Source: Pseudomonas sp. UYIF39
GTDB lineage: Bacteria > Pseudomonadota > Gammaproteobacteria > Pseudomonadales > Pseudomonadaceae
Length of the DNA: 64,000 nt
Assembly: GCF_029963765.1 (NCBI RefSeq)
Contig: NZ_JALBYU010000027.1
Coordinates: 18,229-82,228, forward strand
Direction of reading: 5' to 3'
A program made the translations under genes and the position numbers. Shown here piece by piece: positions 25,334 through 36,300 of the stretch (its first letter is position 1; every line of letters begins with the position of its first letter). The notes under the pieces are model-generated. The model ran no database searches. It had not been told where the DNA came from and saw nothing but the letters and a program-made list of their open reading frames with translations.

Positions 25334-26128
25334 TTAGTTGGCAGTCGGTTCTTCCAAGCCATATTTCTTAAGAATAGCGGCGTATTCACCGCTCTTTTTG
25401 GCCTCCTCGAAGGCTTTTTGCACTGCCTGGAATGTTTCGTCGTTACCTTTCTTGACGAAGATACCCAGGGTTTGCTGATAGATCGGGTGCTCGGTGGTGA
25501 TCACTACCCGGCCATTGGTCTTTTCCGCGATCATTTTTGCAGCGCCAGCGATTTCAACCTGGGCCTGAATGTTTTTGGACAGCAGGGCCTGGGTCACTTC
25601 GGGCGCCGAGGGGTACTCGCTGACGGTGATGGCGCCTTTGTTGTTCGGCACGCAGTATTCATCGGAGAGCTTCTTGAATTCCTTGACCCAGGTGGTGCCC
25701 TGTTCCAGGCCCAGTTTCAAGCCGCACAGGTCTTCAGGTTTTTTCGCATTGATCTCGCTGCCCTTGGGCACCATGACCGCGGCACCGGTGTTGGCATAGG
25801 CGATGGTTTGGGCCTGAGTCTGGCGCTCCGGTGTGATGTACATGCCGGAAATGACCGCGTCGTATTTGGCGGAGTTCAGGCCCAGGATCAGGCTCGGGAA
25901 CTTGGTGTCGACGAACTCCACCTTGGCGTTCATGTGCTTGGCCAGGGCCGTTGCCAGCTCCGGGTCCGAGCCCACCACGTTTTTGTCCTTGTCATAGGAC
26001 TCGAAGGGCGGGTAGGTGACTTCCATGCCGACCTTGAACGTGTCTGATGCGGCCATGCTCAACGAGGCACCGAGCATACCGGCTGCCAATACAGCCAAGC
26101 TCAACAGGTTTTTTTTATTGTTTTTCAT
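25334..26128 (-). CDS. Periplasmic amino-acid-binding protein of the ABC transporter
   Basis: A 264-residue family-3 solute-binding protein with signal peptide NNKKNLLSLAVLAAGMLGAS then LSMAA (cut about residue 26). The mature part begins FKVGMEVTYPPFESYDKDKN, and AKHMNAKVEFVDTKFPSLIL and YDAVISGMYITPERQ follow as in the ArtI/HisJ/octopine-binding group. The ligand is probably a polar or cationic amino acid or opine, but cannot be read. It lies between the oxygenase gene and the fused permease-ATPase, 64 bp before the latter. Confidence 0.92.
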   Translation of the reverse strand: MKNNKKNLLSLAVLAAGMLGASLSMAASDTFKVGMEVTYPPFESYDKDKNVVGSDPELATALAKHMNAKVEFVDTKFPSLILGLNSAKYDAVISGMYITPERQTQAQTIAYANTGAAVMVPKGSEINAKKPEDLCGLKLGLEQGTTWVKEFKKLSDEYCVPNNKGAITVSEYPSAPEVTQALLSKNIQAQVEIAGAAKMIAEKTNGRVVITTEHPIYQQTLGIFVKKGNDETFQAVQKAFEEAKKSGEYAAILKKYGLEEPTAN

Positions 26129-26173
26129 TTTTTACTGACTCCGGCGTAGGTAAGGGGTAACTGAAAACTTCAA

Positions 26174-27244
26174 TCAGGACGGTTGAACCTGATTTTTCAA
26201 ATGTCCGAAACTGGCGGGCTTACGTGCCTTGCCTGGCAGTTGAACTTCCCCATTGGCCACCCTCTGGCGCAGATACTGATAGGTCTGCAGCGCCTGGCCA
26301 TACATGTGTTCGCCGATCGTGATTTCTTCGTAGTCGTTGCCTGCCTGGGCGAACCCGGGCAGCGGTTTGATCTGGGTGTGATAGTCGCAGGCATAAAACA
26401 GTGGAAAGGAATAACGCTCTTCCTTCACGCTCCGCACCCGGTGCGCAGTGGCAACAAATGCGCCTGCGGTCATCACCTCCAGCATGTCGCCGATGTTGAC
26501 CACAAAGGCATCGGCAATCGGTGGTGCATCGATCCATTGTCCAAGGTTGTTCATCACCTCAAGGCCTGGTTTGTCGGCCAGGAGAATGGTGAAGCACTCA
26601 TAATCAGTATGGGCGCCAAGACCCGGTGCGTCATGGGCGGCACCGTCGAAGGGGTAGTGGATCAGGCGCAGCTTGGACGGCGGTCGGGTGACCAGGCTGT
26701 CGAAATAGTTTTCTTCCAGGCCCAGGGTCAGGGCAAAGCCGCCGAACAGGCGCCGGCCCAAGGCGAAGATCGCTTCATAGTAGGCCTGCACCGACGCCTT
26801 GAAACCCGGCAGTTGCGGCCAGTCGTTGGGCCCCAGCAACGGGGTGTTGGCCAGCACCAGCGGGTCATCGGCCGGGACTTCGAAGCCGACGTCGAAGGCT
26901 TCCTTGTGGTCCGGCTTGCCTTTGGAATAGACCTCTTCGCCTTCGGGTACAAAGCCCTTGTGGGTTTGCGAGGTGCCGATGTAGTGCCGCATCTTGGTGT
27001 CGAAGGGTTGGTCGAAAAAGTCTTTGGCAGCCTTGCGCAGGTTGGCGATCAGTTGCGGGTCGATACCGTGATTGGTGATATAGAGGAACCCGACTTCGCT
27101 GGCGGCGCGCCCCAAATGTTCGGCCACGGCCAGGCGGTGTTCCAGTTCGAAGCTGAACAGACCGGCGATGTTGACCACCGGGATGCTATTGAAGTTGGCT
27201 TTGTGTGTGTCAGTGCTGGCGCTGTTGTTTTTATTGTCAGGCAT
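26174..27244 (-). CDS. 2-oxoglutarate/Fe(II)-dependent oxygenase (isopenicillin N synthase-like)
   Basis: A 356-residue dioxygenase. IPVVNIAGLFS and the helix LRKAAKDFFDQPFDTK form the N-terminal domain. The jelly-roll core holds the iron ligands His-x-Asp in LGAHTDYECFTILL and the distal His in ATAHRVRSVKEERYSFPLFY, in which RYS is the 2-oxoglutarate carboxylate clamp. The ATG at 27244 is chosen because the neighbouring isomerase-like gene stops at 27259, and the 30 extra residues from a start at 27334 would overlap it and are not family-like. The substrate is unknown; the transporter context suggests an imported amino acid or amino-acid-like compound. Confidence 0.9.
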   Translation of the reverse strand: MPDNKNNSASTDTHKANFNSIPVVNIAGLFSFELEHRLAVAEHLGRAASEVGFLYITNHGIDPQLIANLRKAAKDFFDQPFDTKMRHYIGTSQTHKGFVPEGEEVYSKGKPDHKEAFDVGFEVPADDPLVLANTPLLGPNDWPQLPGFKASVQAYYEAIFALGRRLFGGFALTLGLEENYFDSLVTRPPSKLRLIHYPFDGAAHDAPGLGAHTDYECFTILLADKPGLEVMNNLGQWIDAPPIADAFVVNIGDMLEVMTAGAFVATAHRVRSVKEERYSFPLFYACDYHTQIKPLPGFAQAGNDYEEITIGEHMYGQALQTYQYLRQRVANGEVQLPGKARKPASFGHLKNQVQPS

Positions 27245-27258
27245 GACGCATCGGCTCC

Positions 27259-28110
27259 CTAAGGATTGCTTGAGTGGTGGAAACGCTCGAAGTGTTCGCG
27301 CTCGGTCTGGCCCATCCACACGTTCAATGACCACAGGTCGGCGACCGGGACATTGGTGAAGGGCAAATGATGCAGGTAGCCGTCGGCGCCGAATTCCGGG
27401 GTAAGGGTGCTGACCTGGTAACCGCGGGCTTGCTGCGAGCGCCAGATGCTTTCCCAGTGCTGCTGATGGAAAGCCAGTTCTTTTGCATATTCGGGAGCCG
27501 CCGGGTGCGGAACCTGTGGGCCCTGGTCGTAACCGACCCGTGCCTGGATATGGTGAACCCGCTCGATGAAAGCGCTCAGATCATCGGCCGGGTCATTCAA
27601 CAGACGCTCGCAGGTCACGACCCAATGGCTGATGTCACTGGTGAACAACAGATCGGGCAGTTGCCGGATCAACTCCAGAGTCACCCAGGGGTTGAACAGC
27701 GAACGCGAGCGGTGGGTTTCGAAACTGCAGACCTGACCGTGCTTGCGCGCCAGATCCAGTGCCTGACCGAAGAACTCCACTTGTTGTGGCAACGACCAGC
27801 GATCATTGCCCGCCAGCACGTTGACGAAACGTGGGCCGAGCTCGGCGGCCCAGGCGAGTTTCTGATCGAGGTCATTGAGGTGAACGGCAGGGGTCGCCGA
27901 CTGCTCCGGCAGCACATCGTACGCCGTGAAGACTGTGCTGATATAACCCAGGCGATTAGCCTGGAGAAAGGCGGCGAACTCAGCCCGTTCACGGGCGTCC
28001 AGTGGCAGACGTGCTTCCATTCCATCAAAGCCCGCCTGCAGCAGCTCTTCGAGCGCTTGGGCCTTGCTGGCGGTGTAACCCCACAGCGTGCGGAAGATTT
28101 CCAGCTTCAT
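27259..28110 (-). CDS. Sugar-phosphate isomerase/epimerase-like TIM-barrel protein
   Basis: A 283-residue protein of the AP-endonuclease-2/xylose-isomerase-like TIM-barrel family: FRTLWGYTASKAQALEELLQ, AGFDGMEARLPLD (a metal Glu in the GMEARL strand), VCSFETHRSRSLF and LLFTSDISHWVVTCE (Asp/His ligands), HIQARVGYDQGPQVPHP. The family covers isomerases, epimerases and dehydratases with one or two divalent metals. It is the first gene of the operon, 14 bp before the oxygenase start. No specific substrate can be given. Confidence 0.88.
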   Translation of the reverse strand: MKLEIFRTLWGYTASKAQALEELLQAGFDGMEARLPLDARERAEFAAFLQANRLGYISTVFTAYDVLPEQSATPAVHLNDLDQKLAWAAELGPRFVNVLAGNDRWSLPQQVEFFGQALDLARKHGQVCSFETHRSRSLFNPWVTLELIRQLPDLLFTSDISHWVVTCERLLNDPADDLSAFIERVHHIQARVGYDQGPQVPHPAAPEYAKELAFHQQHWESIWRSQQARGYQVSTLTPEFGADGYLHHLPFTNVPVADLWSLNVWMGQTEREHFERFHHSSNP

Positions 28111-28921
28111 CGGTGATCCTCAAAAATCCTTAGGCCTACTGCAAAAGCACTTCGACAAAGCCAGCCGGCGATCAAGGTCCAGCAACGGCAGAGAAGTTTT
28201 GCGCCGGGTCTCTGCCTGATGGGGCCCACTGAGCGCTGCCGAGGCTAATTCGCTGTGGAGCCGATGTTAGACATAGGCGGTGGGGTGGAAGAATCTGAAA
28301 ATTCAAATGAATACTTCAGACTTTCGTCAACAAATAGCTAGCTATTTATCGCGCTTTTCAAGAGGGGTTTTATGGGCGAGTAGGTGTCTACGCTGGCTAT
28401 TAGCGAGGAGTGCCATTGTTACGGCATCATTTTGAAGAGTCCCAAGCGACACTGGGCGCTGATGGTCCGCTTCTGGCCGAGGCTGTGTAAAAACGTTTTT
28501 CAGCGCGACAGGTACTCAAAACCAGACTGGAAATCGCGCTTCTACGCAAAATCCACATCTGCTGACGTGCCGATAAATTTCAGATTTAACGTAGATGCGC
28601 ACACTTCAATTTTGGCGACGCGTTTTTACACACTCTGGGCCGTTTTCTGCCTGTGGTGACCGGCAGAAAACGACCCACAGCAGCCATTCCTAATATGGAC
28701 GTAGAGTCCAGCAGGGCGACTGAACCAATCAGAAACTGGGGCGATCCCCCGTCTGGATTAGCGGGCGCTCACTTAATTCCGACCCCATCCTGCAATGTCG
28801 CTCTCACATCACTACTCATTCGTGGTTAACCCTGGGGGTAATTACGTGTCGCTCTACCGCGCTCCATACTCTGGCCAACCCTGGCTGGTTGGGCACCTAC
28901 TTAACTGTGCAAGGAACAGAG
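28111..28921. other. 810-bp gene-free stretch with a miniature element in a palindromic repeat
   Basis: No convincing gene is present. The stretch should contain the promoter of the minus-strand operon (near 28111-28350, AT-rich around 28290-28345). It also holds the palindromic repeat whose arms lie around 28465-28478 and 28638-28678, split by the miniature element described separately, and the upstream region of the nitrilase fragment. Confidence 0.6.
28479..28637 (+). repeat. Miniature element family A, copy 1 (159 bp)
   Basis: A 159-bp element flanked by the 4-bp duplication GGCC (28475-28478 and 28638-28641). The ends are imperfect inverted repeats, GAGGCTGTGTAAAAACG and the complement of CAGAGTGTGTAAAAACG. 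Copies at 52577-52735 and 56435-56593 have the same length and are almost identical (one visible difference with the 52.6-kb copy). A truncated relative starts at 53939. The ends resemble those of the IS1182-family element at 40953-43229 (CAGGCTGTGTGAAAAC), so its transposase may move these elements in trans (inference). An open frame through it is not a gene. Confidence 0.82.
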
Positions 28922-29149
28922 ATGAAGATTGAATTGGTGCAACTGGCTGGCCGTGACGGTGATGTCGTTCACAACCTCGGGCGTACCTTGGAGGCCATCG
29001 CTACCTGCGCGGCTGACACGGATCTGTTGATCTTCCCGGAAACCCACCTGACGGGATTTGTCGATGCCAGCGGTCGCGAACAGCAACGGCGAACTCGCAA
29101 TCAGCATCGCCTTCGTACGCCCCGTAACGCGCGGTACCGATTTCAATGA
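28922..29149 (+). pseudogene. N-terminal fragment of a nitrilase/carbon-nitrogen hydrolase
   Basis: From the ATG at 28922 (MKIELVQLAGRDGDVVHNLG) the frame gives a typical nitrilase N-terminus and reaches DLLIFPETHLTGFVDA, which includes the catalytic Glu. After about 50 residues the frame turns Arg-rich and unlike the family, and it stops at 29149. The catalytic Lys and Cys are missing. It is therefore the first fifth of a carbon-nitrogen hydrolase gene joined to unrelated DNA. Confidence 0.6.
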
Positions 29150-29173
29150 GCTGGCTGCCTTCGTATGCCAGAG

Positions 29174-29438
29174 CTATATAAGCCATGCGATTGGCAGATT
29201 AATGTCCGTGAGCTGGTCGTGGGGTTCTACCAGATTGCGGAACGAGGCTAAAAAAAGATAAAAATGCGGTTTGCCTTTGCCCAGCTCGCTGAAAAAGGCC
29301 AGGTTCCGGCCTCGATCAGACTCTGCCAACTCTCGAATCAGGGGGAGTGCCATCCGCCAAGGATTCCACCCAGTATTCGCCGGCCAGCCCATCGGTTTCA
29401 TCCTTGAAACGTGTGGTGATGCTTGCGTCATAAGACAT
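29174..29438 (-). pseudogene. Frameshifted ORF of unknown function
   Basis: A minus-strand frame starting at 29438 reads MSYDASITTRFKDETDGLAG then EYWVESLADGT and runs out of frame near 29343. The continuation is found in another frame, LIRELAESDRGRNLAFFSEL then GKGKPHFYLFLASFRNLVEP, which ends at 29174. Both halves look protein-like, so a single frameshift in a small gene is likely. I do not recognise the family. It faces the nitrilase fragment. Confidence 0.35.
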
Positions 29439-29570
29439 GCGATGAACTCCGGCTCATTTATGGGACTGCTCCTTCACCCTAGTCTTATGCGCGGTTAGCG
29501 GGAGCAATATCCGCTCGTTTAAAGGTTTAAGGGACAGCCAGTATTGCCGCCGGCAATCCATTCGAAAGCA

Positions 29571-30296
29571 TCACTCGTCCTGACGACGGGTGTACTGCAA
29601 TAGCCGATCGGTTTCGGTCTTGACCACCAGGTAGCACTCGCAGCTGAGCCGTTCAAGGCGCGCTCTATCTAGAACCGTGATCTGGCCCCGGCTGTACTCG
29701 ATGACGCCTTGACGCTGCAGTTTGCCCGCCGCTTCCGTGACGCCTTCGCGGCGCACGCCCAGCATGTTAGCGATTAGCTCCTGGGTCATGTTTAGGCGAT
29801 TGCCGTGCAGGCGATCCAGCGACAACAGCAGCCATCGACACAATTGCTGATCGATCGAATGGTGGCGATTGCACAAGGCGGTCTGTGACATCTGAGTGAT
29901 CAGCGCCTGGGTGTAACGCAGCATCAGCAGGAGCAGATCGCCATGACGGTTGAACTCTTTCTTGAGTTTTTGCCCCGGCAGGCGAAATGCACCACCGGCA
30001 CTTTGCACCACTGCCCGACTGGAGGTGCTTTCGCCGCCCATGAACAGCGCAATGCCGATCAAACCCTCGTTTCCGACCACGGCGATTTCTGCTGACGAGC
30101 CGTTTTCCGTGACATGCAGCAGGGAAACGATGGCGTCGGTCGGGAAGTAAACATGCCGCAAGGTGTCCCCCGGCTCATACAGCACATCGCCCAGCGCCAG
30201 ACTGACCTGCTCCAGGTGCGGAACAAGGCGCTGGAGGTCGACGGCCGGGAGCGCCGCCAGCAAATGATTGTGGCTTGGATCGGGGGAGGCATGCAT
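29571..30296 (-). CDS. Crp/Fnr-family transcriptional regulator
   Basis: A 241-residue cyclic-nucleotide-binding-fold regulator. Residues ~20-130 form the sensor barrel (LEQVSLALGDVLYEPGDTLR, YFPTDAIVSLLHV, EIAVVGNEGLIG). Residues ~165-230 form the winged HTH (NMTQELIANMLGVRREGVTE then AAGKLQRQGVIEYSRGQI). No Fnr-type Cys cluster is visible, so an FeS oxygen sensor is unlikely, and the effector is unknown. It lies 77 bp downstream of the glucan synthase gene on the same strand. Confidence 0.9.
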   Translation of the reverse strand: MHASPDPSHNHLLAALPAVDLQRLVPHLEQVSLALGDVLYEPGDTLRHVYFPTDAIVSLLHVTENGSSAEIAVVGNEGLIGIALFMGGESTSSRAVVQSAGGAFRLPGQKLKKEFNRHGDLLLLMLRYTQALITQMSQTALCNRHHSIDQQLCRWLLLSLDRLHGNRLNMTQELIANMLGVRREGVTEAAGKLQRQGVIEYSRGQITVLDRARLERLSCECYLVVKTETDRLLQYTRRQDE

Positions 30297-30372
30297 GACA
30301 GAGCATCCTTGGCGGAACAGGGGCGTGCCCGCTCAGGGTACTCCCATGCACGCCATGGCTGGTGATCAATGT

Positions 30373-33300
30373 CTATTCATCGGCGGCATGCTCGAATTCC
30401 AGCGCCTGAGGCCTGGGTGACCGGGCGCGACAATCTACCCGGACCCAATGCTCCAGACCTCCGTCATCCAGTGTCAACGCAGCGTCACTCAATGGCTGGC
30501 CATCGAGGGTCATGGAGGTGAAGGTCGAACTGCCCTGACGCACATCAAAGTGGTAGAGGGTTTTGCCGAAGCGGTAGTGCAAGATGAAGCCCGGCCAGTC
30601 GGCGGGTATCAGCGGTTCGATTCTGAGCGTGCGGCCACTGCGTTGTACGCCCAGCAATGACTCGACAATCAGCCGATACATCCAGCCCGCAGAACCGGTA
30701 TACCAGGTCCAGCCACCTCGGCCTGCATGGGGCGCGGCGCCGTAGACATCCGCGGCCATGACATAGGGCTCGACCTTATAGGTGTCGATTTGAGCGTTGT
30801 TGGCAGGGGCGGCGGGGTTGATCAGATTCAGCAGTTCCCAGGCTTTTCCGGCTTCACCCAGCAGCGCAAACGCCATGCCCGCCCAAACGGCAGCATGGGT
30901 GTACTGACCTCCGTTCTCGCGCACGCCTGGCACGTAGCCTTTGATGTAGCCGGGGTCCAGGGTGCCCTTGTCAAACGGGGGATCCAGCAGCAACACGGCG
31001 CGGATGTCATGTTTGATCAGATGCTCATCCAATGACTGCATGGCCTTGATCTGGCGGACGGCAGAGCCGGCCCCCGACAGCACTGACCAGCTTTGAGCAA
31101 TGGAGTCGATACGACATTCTTCATTGCTCGCCGAGCCGAGCATTTGTCCGTCATCGAACCAGGCGCGGCGATACCAGGCGCCGTCCCAGGCCGTTTTATC
31201 GAGGTTGCGTTGCAGTGTCACCGCGCTGTCGCTGCAGCGTTTGGCAAATGCGTGATCACCGTGCAGGCGAGCGGTCACCGCAAATTGCTCCAGCACCTGA
31301 TAGCTGAAGAAGCCCAGCCAGACACTTTCACCTGCACCCAGGTGGCCGACGCGATTCATGCCGTCGTTCCAGTCACCGGAGCCCATCAGCGGCAACCCAT
31401 GATGACCGCGGCGCAGGCTGTGTTCGATGGCCCGCACGCAGTGTTGATACAGGGACTCTCGCAGGGGCGATACACCGGGGAGGTCATAGTAGGACTCTTC
31501 GCCGGCCACCAGTTGGCGTCCTTCCAGGTATCCGGCGACCTCTTCCAGCACACCCACGTCTGCGGTCATTTCGACATAGCGGTTGGTGGCGGTCACCAGC
31601 CACAAAAAGTCATCGGAGCAGGCGGTGCGGACCCCTCGATTCATCGGCGGGTGCCACCAGTGTTGCACATCGCCCTCCACATACTGATGGCCGGCGCACA
31701 GCAACAGATGCGCGCGCACGGCTGCCGGATCGGCATGGATCATCGCCATGCTGTCCTGCAGCTGATCGCGAAAACCGATGGCGCCACCTGACTGGTAGTA
31801 GCCGCTTCGGGCCTGGAAACGGCACGCGATGACCTGATACATCAACCAGCCGTTGACCATGACGTCGACCTCAGGCGCGCCCGTTTCAATACGAATCGCC
31901 CCGAGCAATGAGCGCCAGTGTTCCCGTACTTTATGCAATTCCTCGGCGGCCACCAGGCTGCCCCGATAACGCTGCACCAGCTGGGTGGCGGCGTTACTGG
32001 AAGACGCCGCCCCCAGACGCAGGATGACTTCCCGGGTATCGCCCTCGCCGAGTTCGATCGACACTTGCAGGGCTGCACAAGGGTCCAGACCGCCGCCCAT
32101 GCGCCCGGACAGACCGGCGTGCTGCATCGCTGCCGGTGAGGCGAGGGTGCCATTGCGGCCAATGAATTCAGTACGGTCACCGCTGACACCGTGATCGATC
32201 GTGTCGGTGTCAAAGAACGCCACCCGCTCGGAAAACTCCACCGAATAGGCGTTGCGGGCGAAGAAAGCCCCGCTGGCGGGATCCGATTGGGTGACCACAT
32301 GCATCGCCGATTTGCTGCGCAGATCGCCCAGCACCCATTCCACATACCCCGTGACCGACAATGACCGGCGGCGTCCCGAGCGGTTGCTCAACACTAGCCT
32401 CGAGAATTTGATCGGCGCATCCAGTGCCACGTAGATCCACAGCTCGCTGTAAATGCCGTCTTCTTCATGTTCGAACACGCTGTAACCGAAACCGTGACGG
32501 GTCTGGTACGGGCCTTGTCCAGGGCAGGGTTGAGGCGCTGCAGACCAGAAGTGCCCGGTCTCTTCATCACGCAGGTAAATGGCTTCGCCGCTGCGATCGG
32601 TGACCGGATCGTTGTGCCAGGGCGTCAGGCGAAATTCATGGGCGTTTTCGGCCCAAGTATAGGCACTGCCGGCTTCCGAAACCACCGTGCCGAGATGTGC
32701 ATTGGCGATCACGTTGACCCAGGGCGCGGGTGTCGGATCGGGCGCGAGCCCGGTGATGATGTACTCACCGCCATCGGCGCTGAAGCCGCCATATTCGTTG
32801 CTCAACAGCAGGAAGGGACGGTTCGGTCGTACCGATGCCGGCCGAGCCTGAAAATGCCGGGTCGCCACAAACGGCGCGTGCACCGGTGATACTTTGCGCC
32901 GATGAATCTGTTCGGCCAGGCTGCCCAGATCTTCGCTCAGCACCAGCCTGGCAACCGAAAGGAACAGCACGCGATCCTCATTCGACATCTGCTGCGCGGG
33001 GCGCACAAAAATACCGCCCGGGCGGTCCAGCAGAGTGGCTTCACTGCCTGAGGTGATAAGGCCGAGGATCGCGTCTTGCAGTTGCTGGCGATAACCCGCC
33101 TGATCTTCGTTCCAGATCAGCAAATCGACCACCAACCCCTTTTGCCGCCAGTAGGCGTGGGCCTGAATCAATTGCTGCACCAGGGCGATGTTGTCCAGGC
33201 TCTGGATTTGCAGCAACACGATGGGCAGGTCGCCGGAGATGGCCTGACCCCAAAGCCCCGGCTGATTGCGGCGATTGGCAATCAGCACCGCATGGTTGGC

Positions 33301-36300
33301 GCGCATCGAGGCGTTCGCGTAAAGCAACGACGAGGCCATCTGCTCGAACAGACGGGCATCGGACAACGAGGCGTTGAGTTGACGCAAAAGCACCTGGCTA
33401 TGGGTCCAGGACAGGTCGAAGACGCGGTCGGCGAGGTGGCGGTCGCGGTATTTGTTGATGAGGTAAAGGCAGTCATCACGGCTGTCGGCGACACCGGTGA
33501 CCAGGTCGATGGTGGCCTGTTGGCCGGGTTGCAGGGTAATCCTGCAACGAATCGCGATCACCGGATCGAGCACCGGGCCTGCACTGCCTGACAAGCGCTG
33601 GCAATCGGCATCAAGGGCGGCAGGTGACACAAGGCTGCGTCCTCGGCCGATGAACCGGGCGCGATCGGTTTCATACGAGATCGCATCGATGTCCACCCCG
33701 TGTGCCGCCAGCAAATGGCACATCCACGGCGTCCTTTCATCGCTGGCCCGGGGGCGGCGGCTACAGATAATGGCCTGAAGCGCAGGCAGTAATTCGGTCT
33801 GCACGAACAACTTGCTGAACGCCGGGTGCATCGCGTCGTTGACCGGGGTTGTCAGCACGACTTCGGCGTAGGTGGTGATCTCCAGTGTCTTGGCCGAAGA
33901 CGCTCGGTTGGTGACATGCAGGCGGCGCAGTTCGATGTCGTCCTCAGGCGAGACAACAATCTCCAGGTGCGTGTCGAAATCCAGGTTGCGCGCACGGAAC
34001 TCTGCACGGGAATCGCAGAAGATCGCCTCGTGGCTCTCGGGTTGATGCATCGTCGGTTGATGCGCAGCCGACCAGACCGTGTTGCTCTGGACATCGCGCA
34101 GGTAGCAGAACATCCCCCAATTGTCCTGTGAGGTGTCCTCCTGCCAACGGGTGATCGCCATTTCATTACGACGGCTGTAACCACCGCCGCCGCTGGTCAG
34201 CATGACGTGGTAGCGACCGTTGGAAAGCAACTGCACGGCCGGACGCTTGCGTCCTGGATCGGAGAACACCCGAAGCCCCGTATCCTGGCCTTGGCCGACA
34301 TCGCCGAGTACCGGCGACTGTGCGGTTTGCAGGTACGGCGCGGCGGATTTCGGCACCCGCTCCTGTAGCAGCAGCAGGGCTGATCGCAGCGACGGGTCGG
34401 CCTCGAATCGCTGTTGCATGGGTTGATCGAGCAGTCGGCTGGTCAAGGCCAGCAAGCTCATGCCCTGGTGGTGAGCCATGAACGAGCGGACCACGACGAA
34501 GTGTTGGCCGCGGGGTAAGCGGGCCTCGGTGTAATCCACGGCTTCATACAGTCCGAAACGTCCAGCGGAGCCTTGCAAGGCGAGGCGTTGCAGGTTCTTG
34601 CAGGCCGCATCGGCATCGACCATCAACGCCAGGGCGCTGGCGTAGGGCGCTATCACAATGTCATTGCTCAGCCCGCGCTGGAGCCCCAGGGCCTGAACGC
34701 CGAAGGCGCGATATTGATAATTGAAGTGCGCGTCGACGGTGGAGTAACCCGACTCCGAAACACCCCAGGGAATGCCCAGCCTGTTGCCCTGTTCGATCTG
34801 CACTGACACGGCGGCGCGGCAAGTCTGATCCAGCAGGCTGCCCTCGAAGTTGGGCATCACCAGCATGGGCATCAGGTATTCGAACATCGAGCCGGACCAG
34901 GACAGCAACGTCGGTACGCCCGCGTTTTCACTCAGCAGCCTTCCCAGGGTGAACCAGGCGCGTTGGGGGATTTGTCCCTGAGCGATGGCCACGTAATTGG
35001 TCAGCCGCACCTCGGACGCCAGCAGGTCGTAGTAACCGGTGTCGAGCCTGCGCTCCTCGGCGTTGTAACCGATGACAAACAGGTCACGCTGGTGGTCGTA
35101 AAGCAACGAGAAATCCATCTGCGCCAGCGACGTGGCCAATAACGCCAGACGCTTGAGGGTTTCCAGACGCTGCGCGGCGTCACTGCGGACCCGCTCGATT
35201 TCAGGGTGATGCTCGACGGCCCAGTCGGCGGGGTTCAGGCTGGCCAGTTGACGCAAGGTGCGAGGCGATTCATTCGTGACCGAGGGGGCAGGGAGGCGAT
35301 AACGCTGCAGTTCTTCTGTCCAGTCGATGCATTGACGGGTAAACGCTTCTCGCCAGTAGAGGCTTTCCTCGTCGGTGTCCGCTGGTTGGCTGGTGACCAT
35401 GATGTGAGCCGTGTGCAGCAGGTCTGCCAGCGCCTCAGGGGTCGCAATTTGCGAGATCGGTTCAAGACCTTTTCTCAGTGGCAGGGCGTATTCATCCGCC
35501 CCCGAGGCGCGTTGGGAATCTGCAAGGATGTCCAGGGTATCGCGCAGGCCCTTGATCACGGCAGGGCCGAACATCGGAGCGTCTGCCAGCTGCGCAATGC
35601 CGGTGCTCAAGGTCAACAGCAGACCCGCCAGGTTGCCACTGTCGACGGTGGAGACGTAATGCGGACGCAGCGGCTCGAGGGTCTGCGTGTCGTACCAGTT
35701 ATAGAAATGCTGCCGATAACGCTCCAGACCGTCCATGCTGTCCAGCGACGCCGTAAGCCGGGACAGCAGTCGTTCGGTGCTCAAGTAAGCGAAATCGTGA
35801 GCGGCCAGGTGGGCGAGCAGCGACATGCCCATATTGGTCGGCGAGGTGCGATGGGCAATGGCAGGCCTGGGGTCTTCCTGCACGTTGTCCGGTGGCAGCC
35901 AGTGATCCTCGGGCCCGACGTATTGATCGAAGAACGCCCAGGTCTTGCGCGCCAGCAACCGCAGGAAGCGCAAATCATCCGTCGACGGTGCGAACACCGA
36001 CTGCTTGGGTGCCGAACTGAGCCACCAAGCGATCCAGGGGCCTACTAACCACGACAACAGCAGCGGACTGGCGATGGCCAGCGTCTGCGGATCCTTCACC
36101 AGCAGGGCCAGTGAGATCAGGGCCGACACCGGCTCGATCCACATCTGGCGATAGAGGCCGGGCAGCCGGTTTTCGGTGGTTCGCTCCACCTCGCGCGAGG
36201 GCTGCCATTGCAACAGCCGGCGTCTGCTGAAGCCGATTCGCCAGAGCGAGCGCAGGATGGCGTCAGCGCTGTAGAACATCTCGAAGGGCAGCCAGGCGAG

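Noticed and set aside
28384..28659. 91-codon frame (and equivalents at 52548-52757 and 56376-56633) reading through family-A miniature elements
   Set aside because: The frame is the element itself plus flanking repeat; it occurs wherever the element occurs and has no start signal or protein character.
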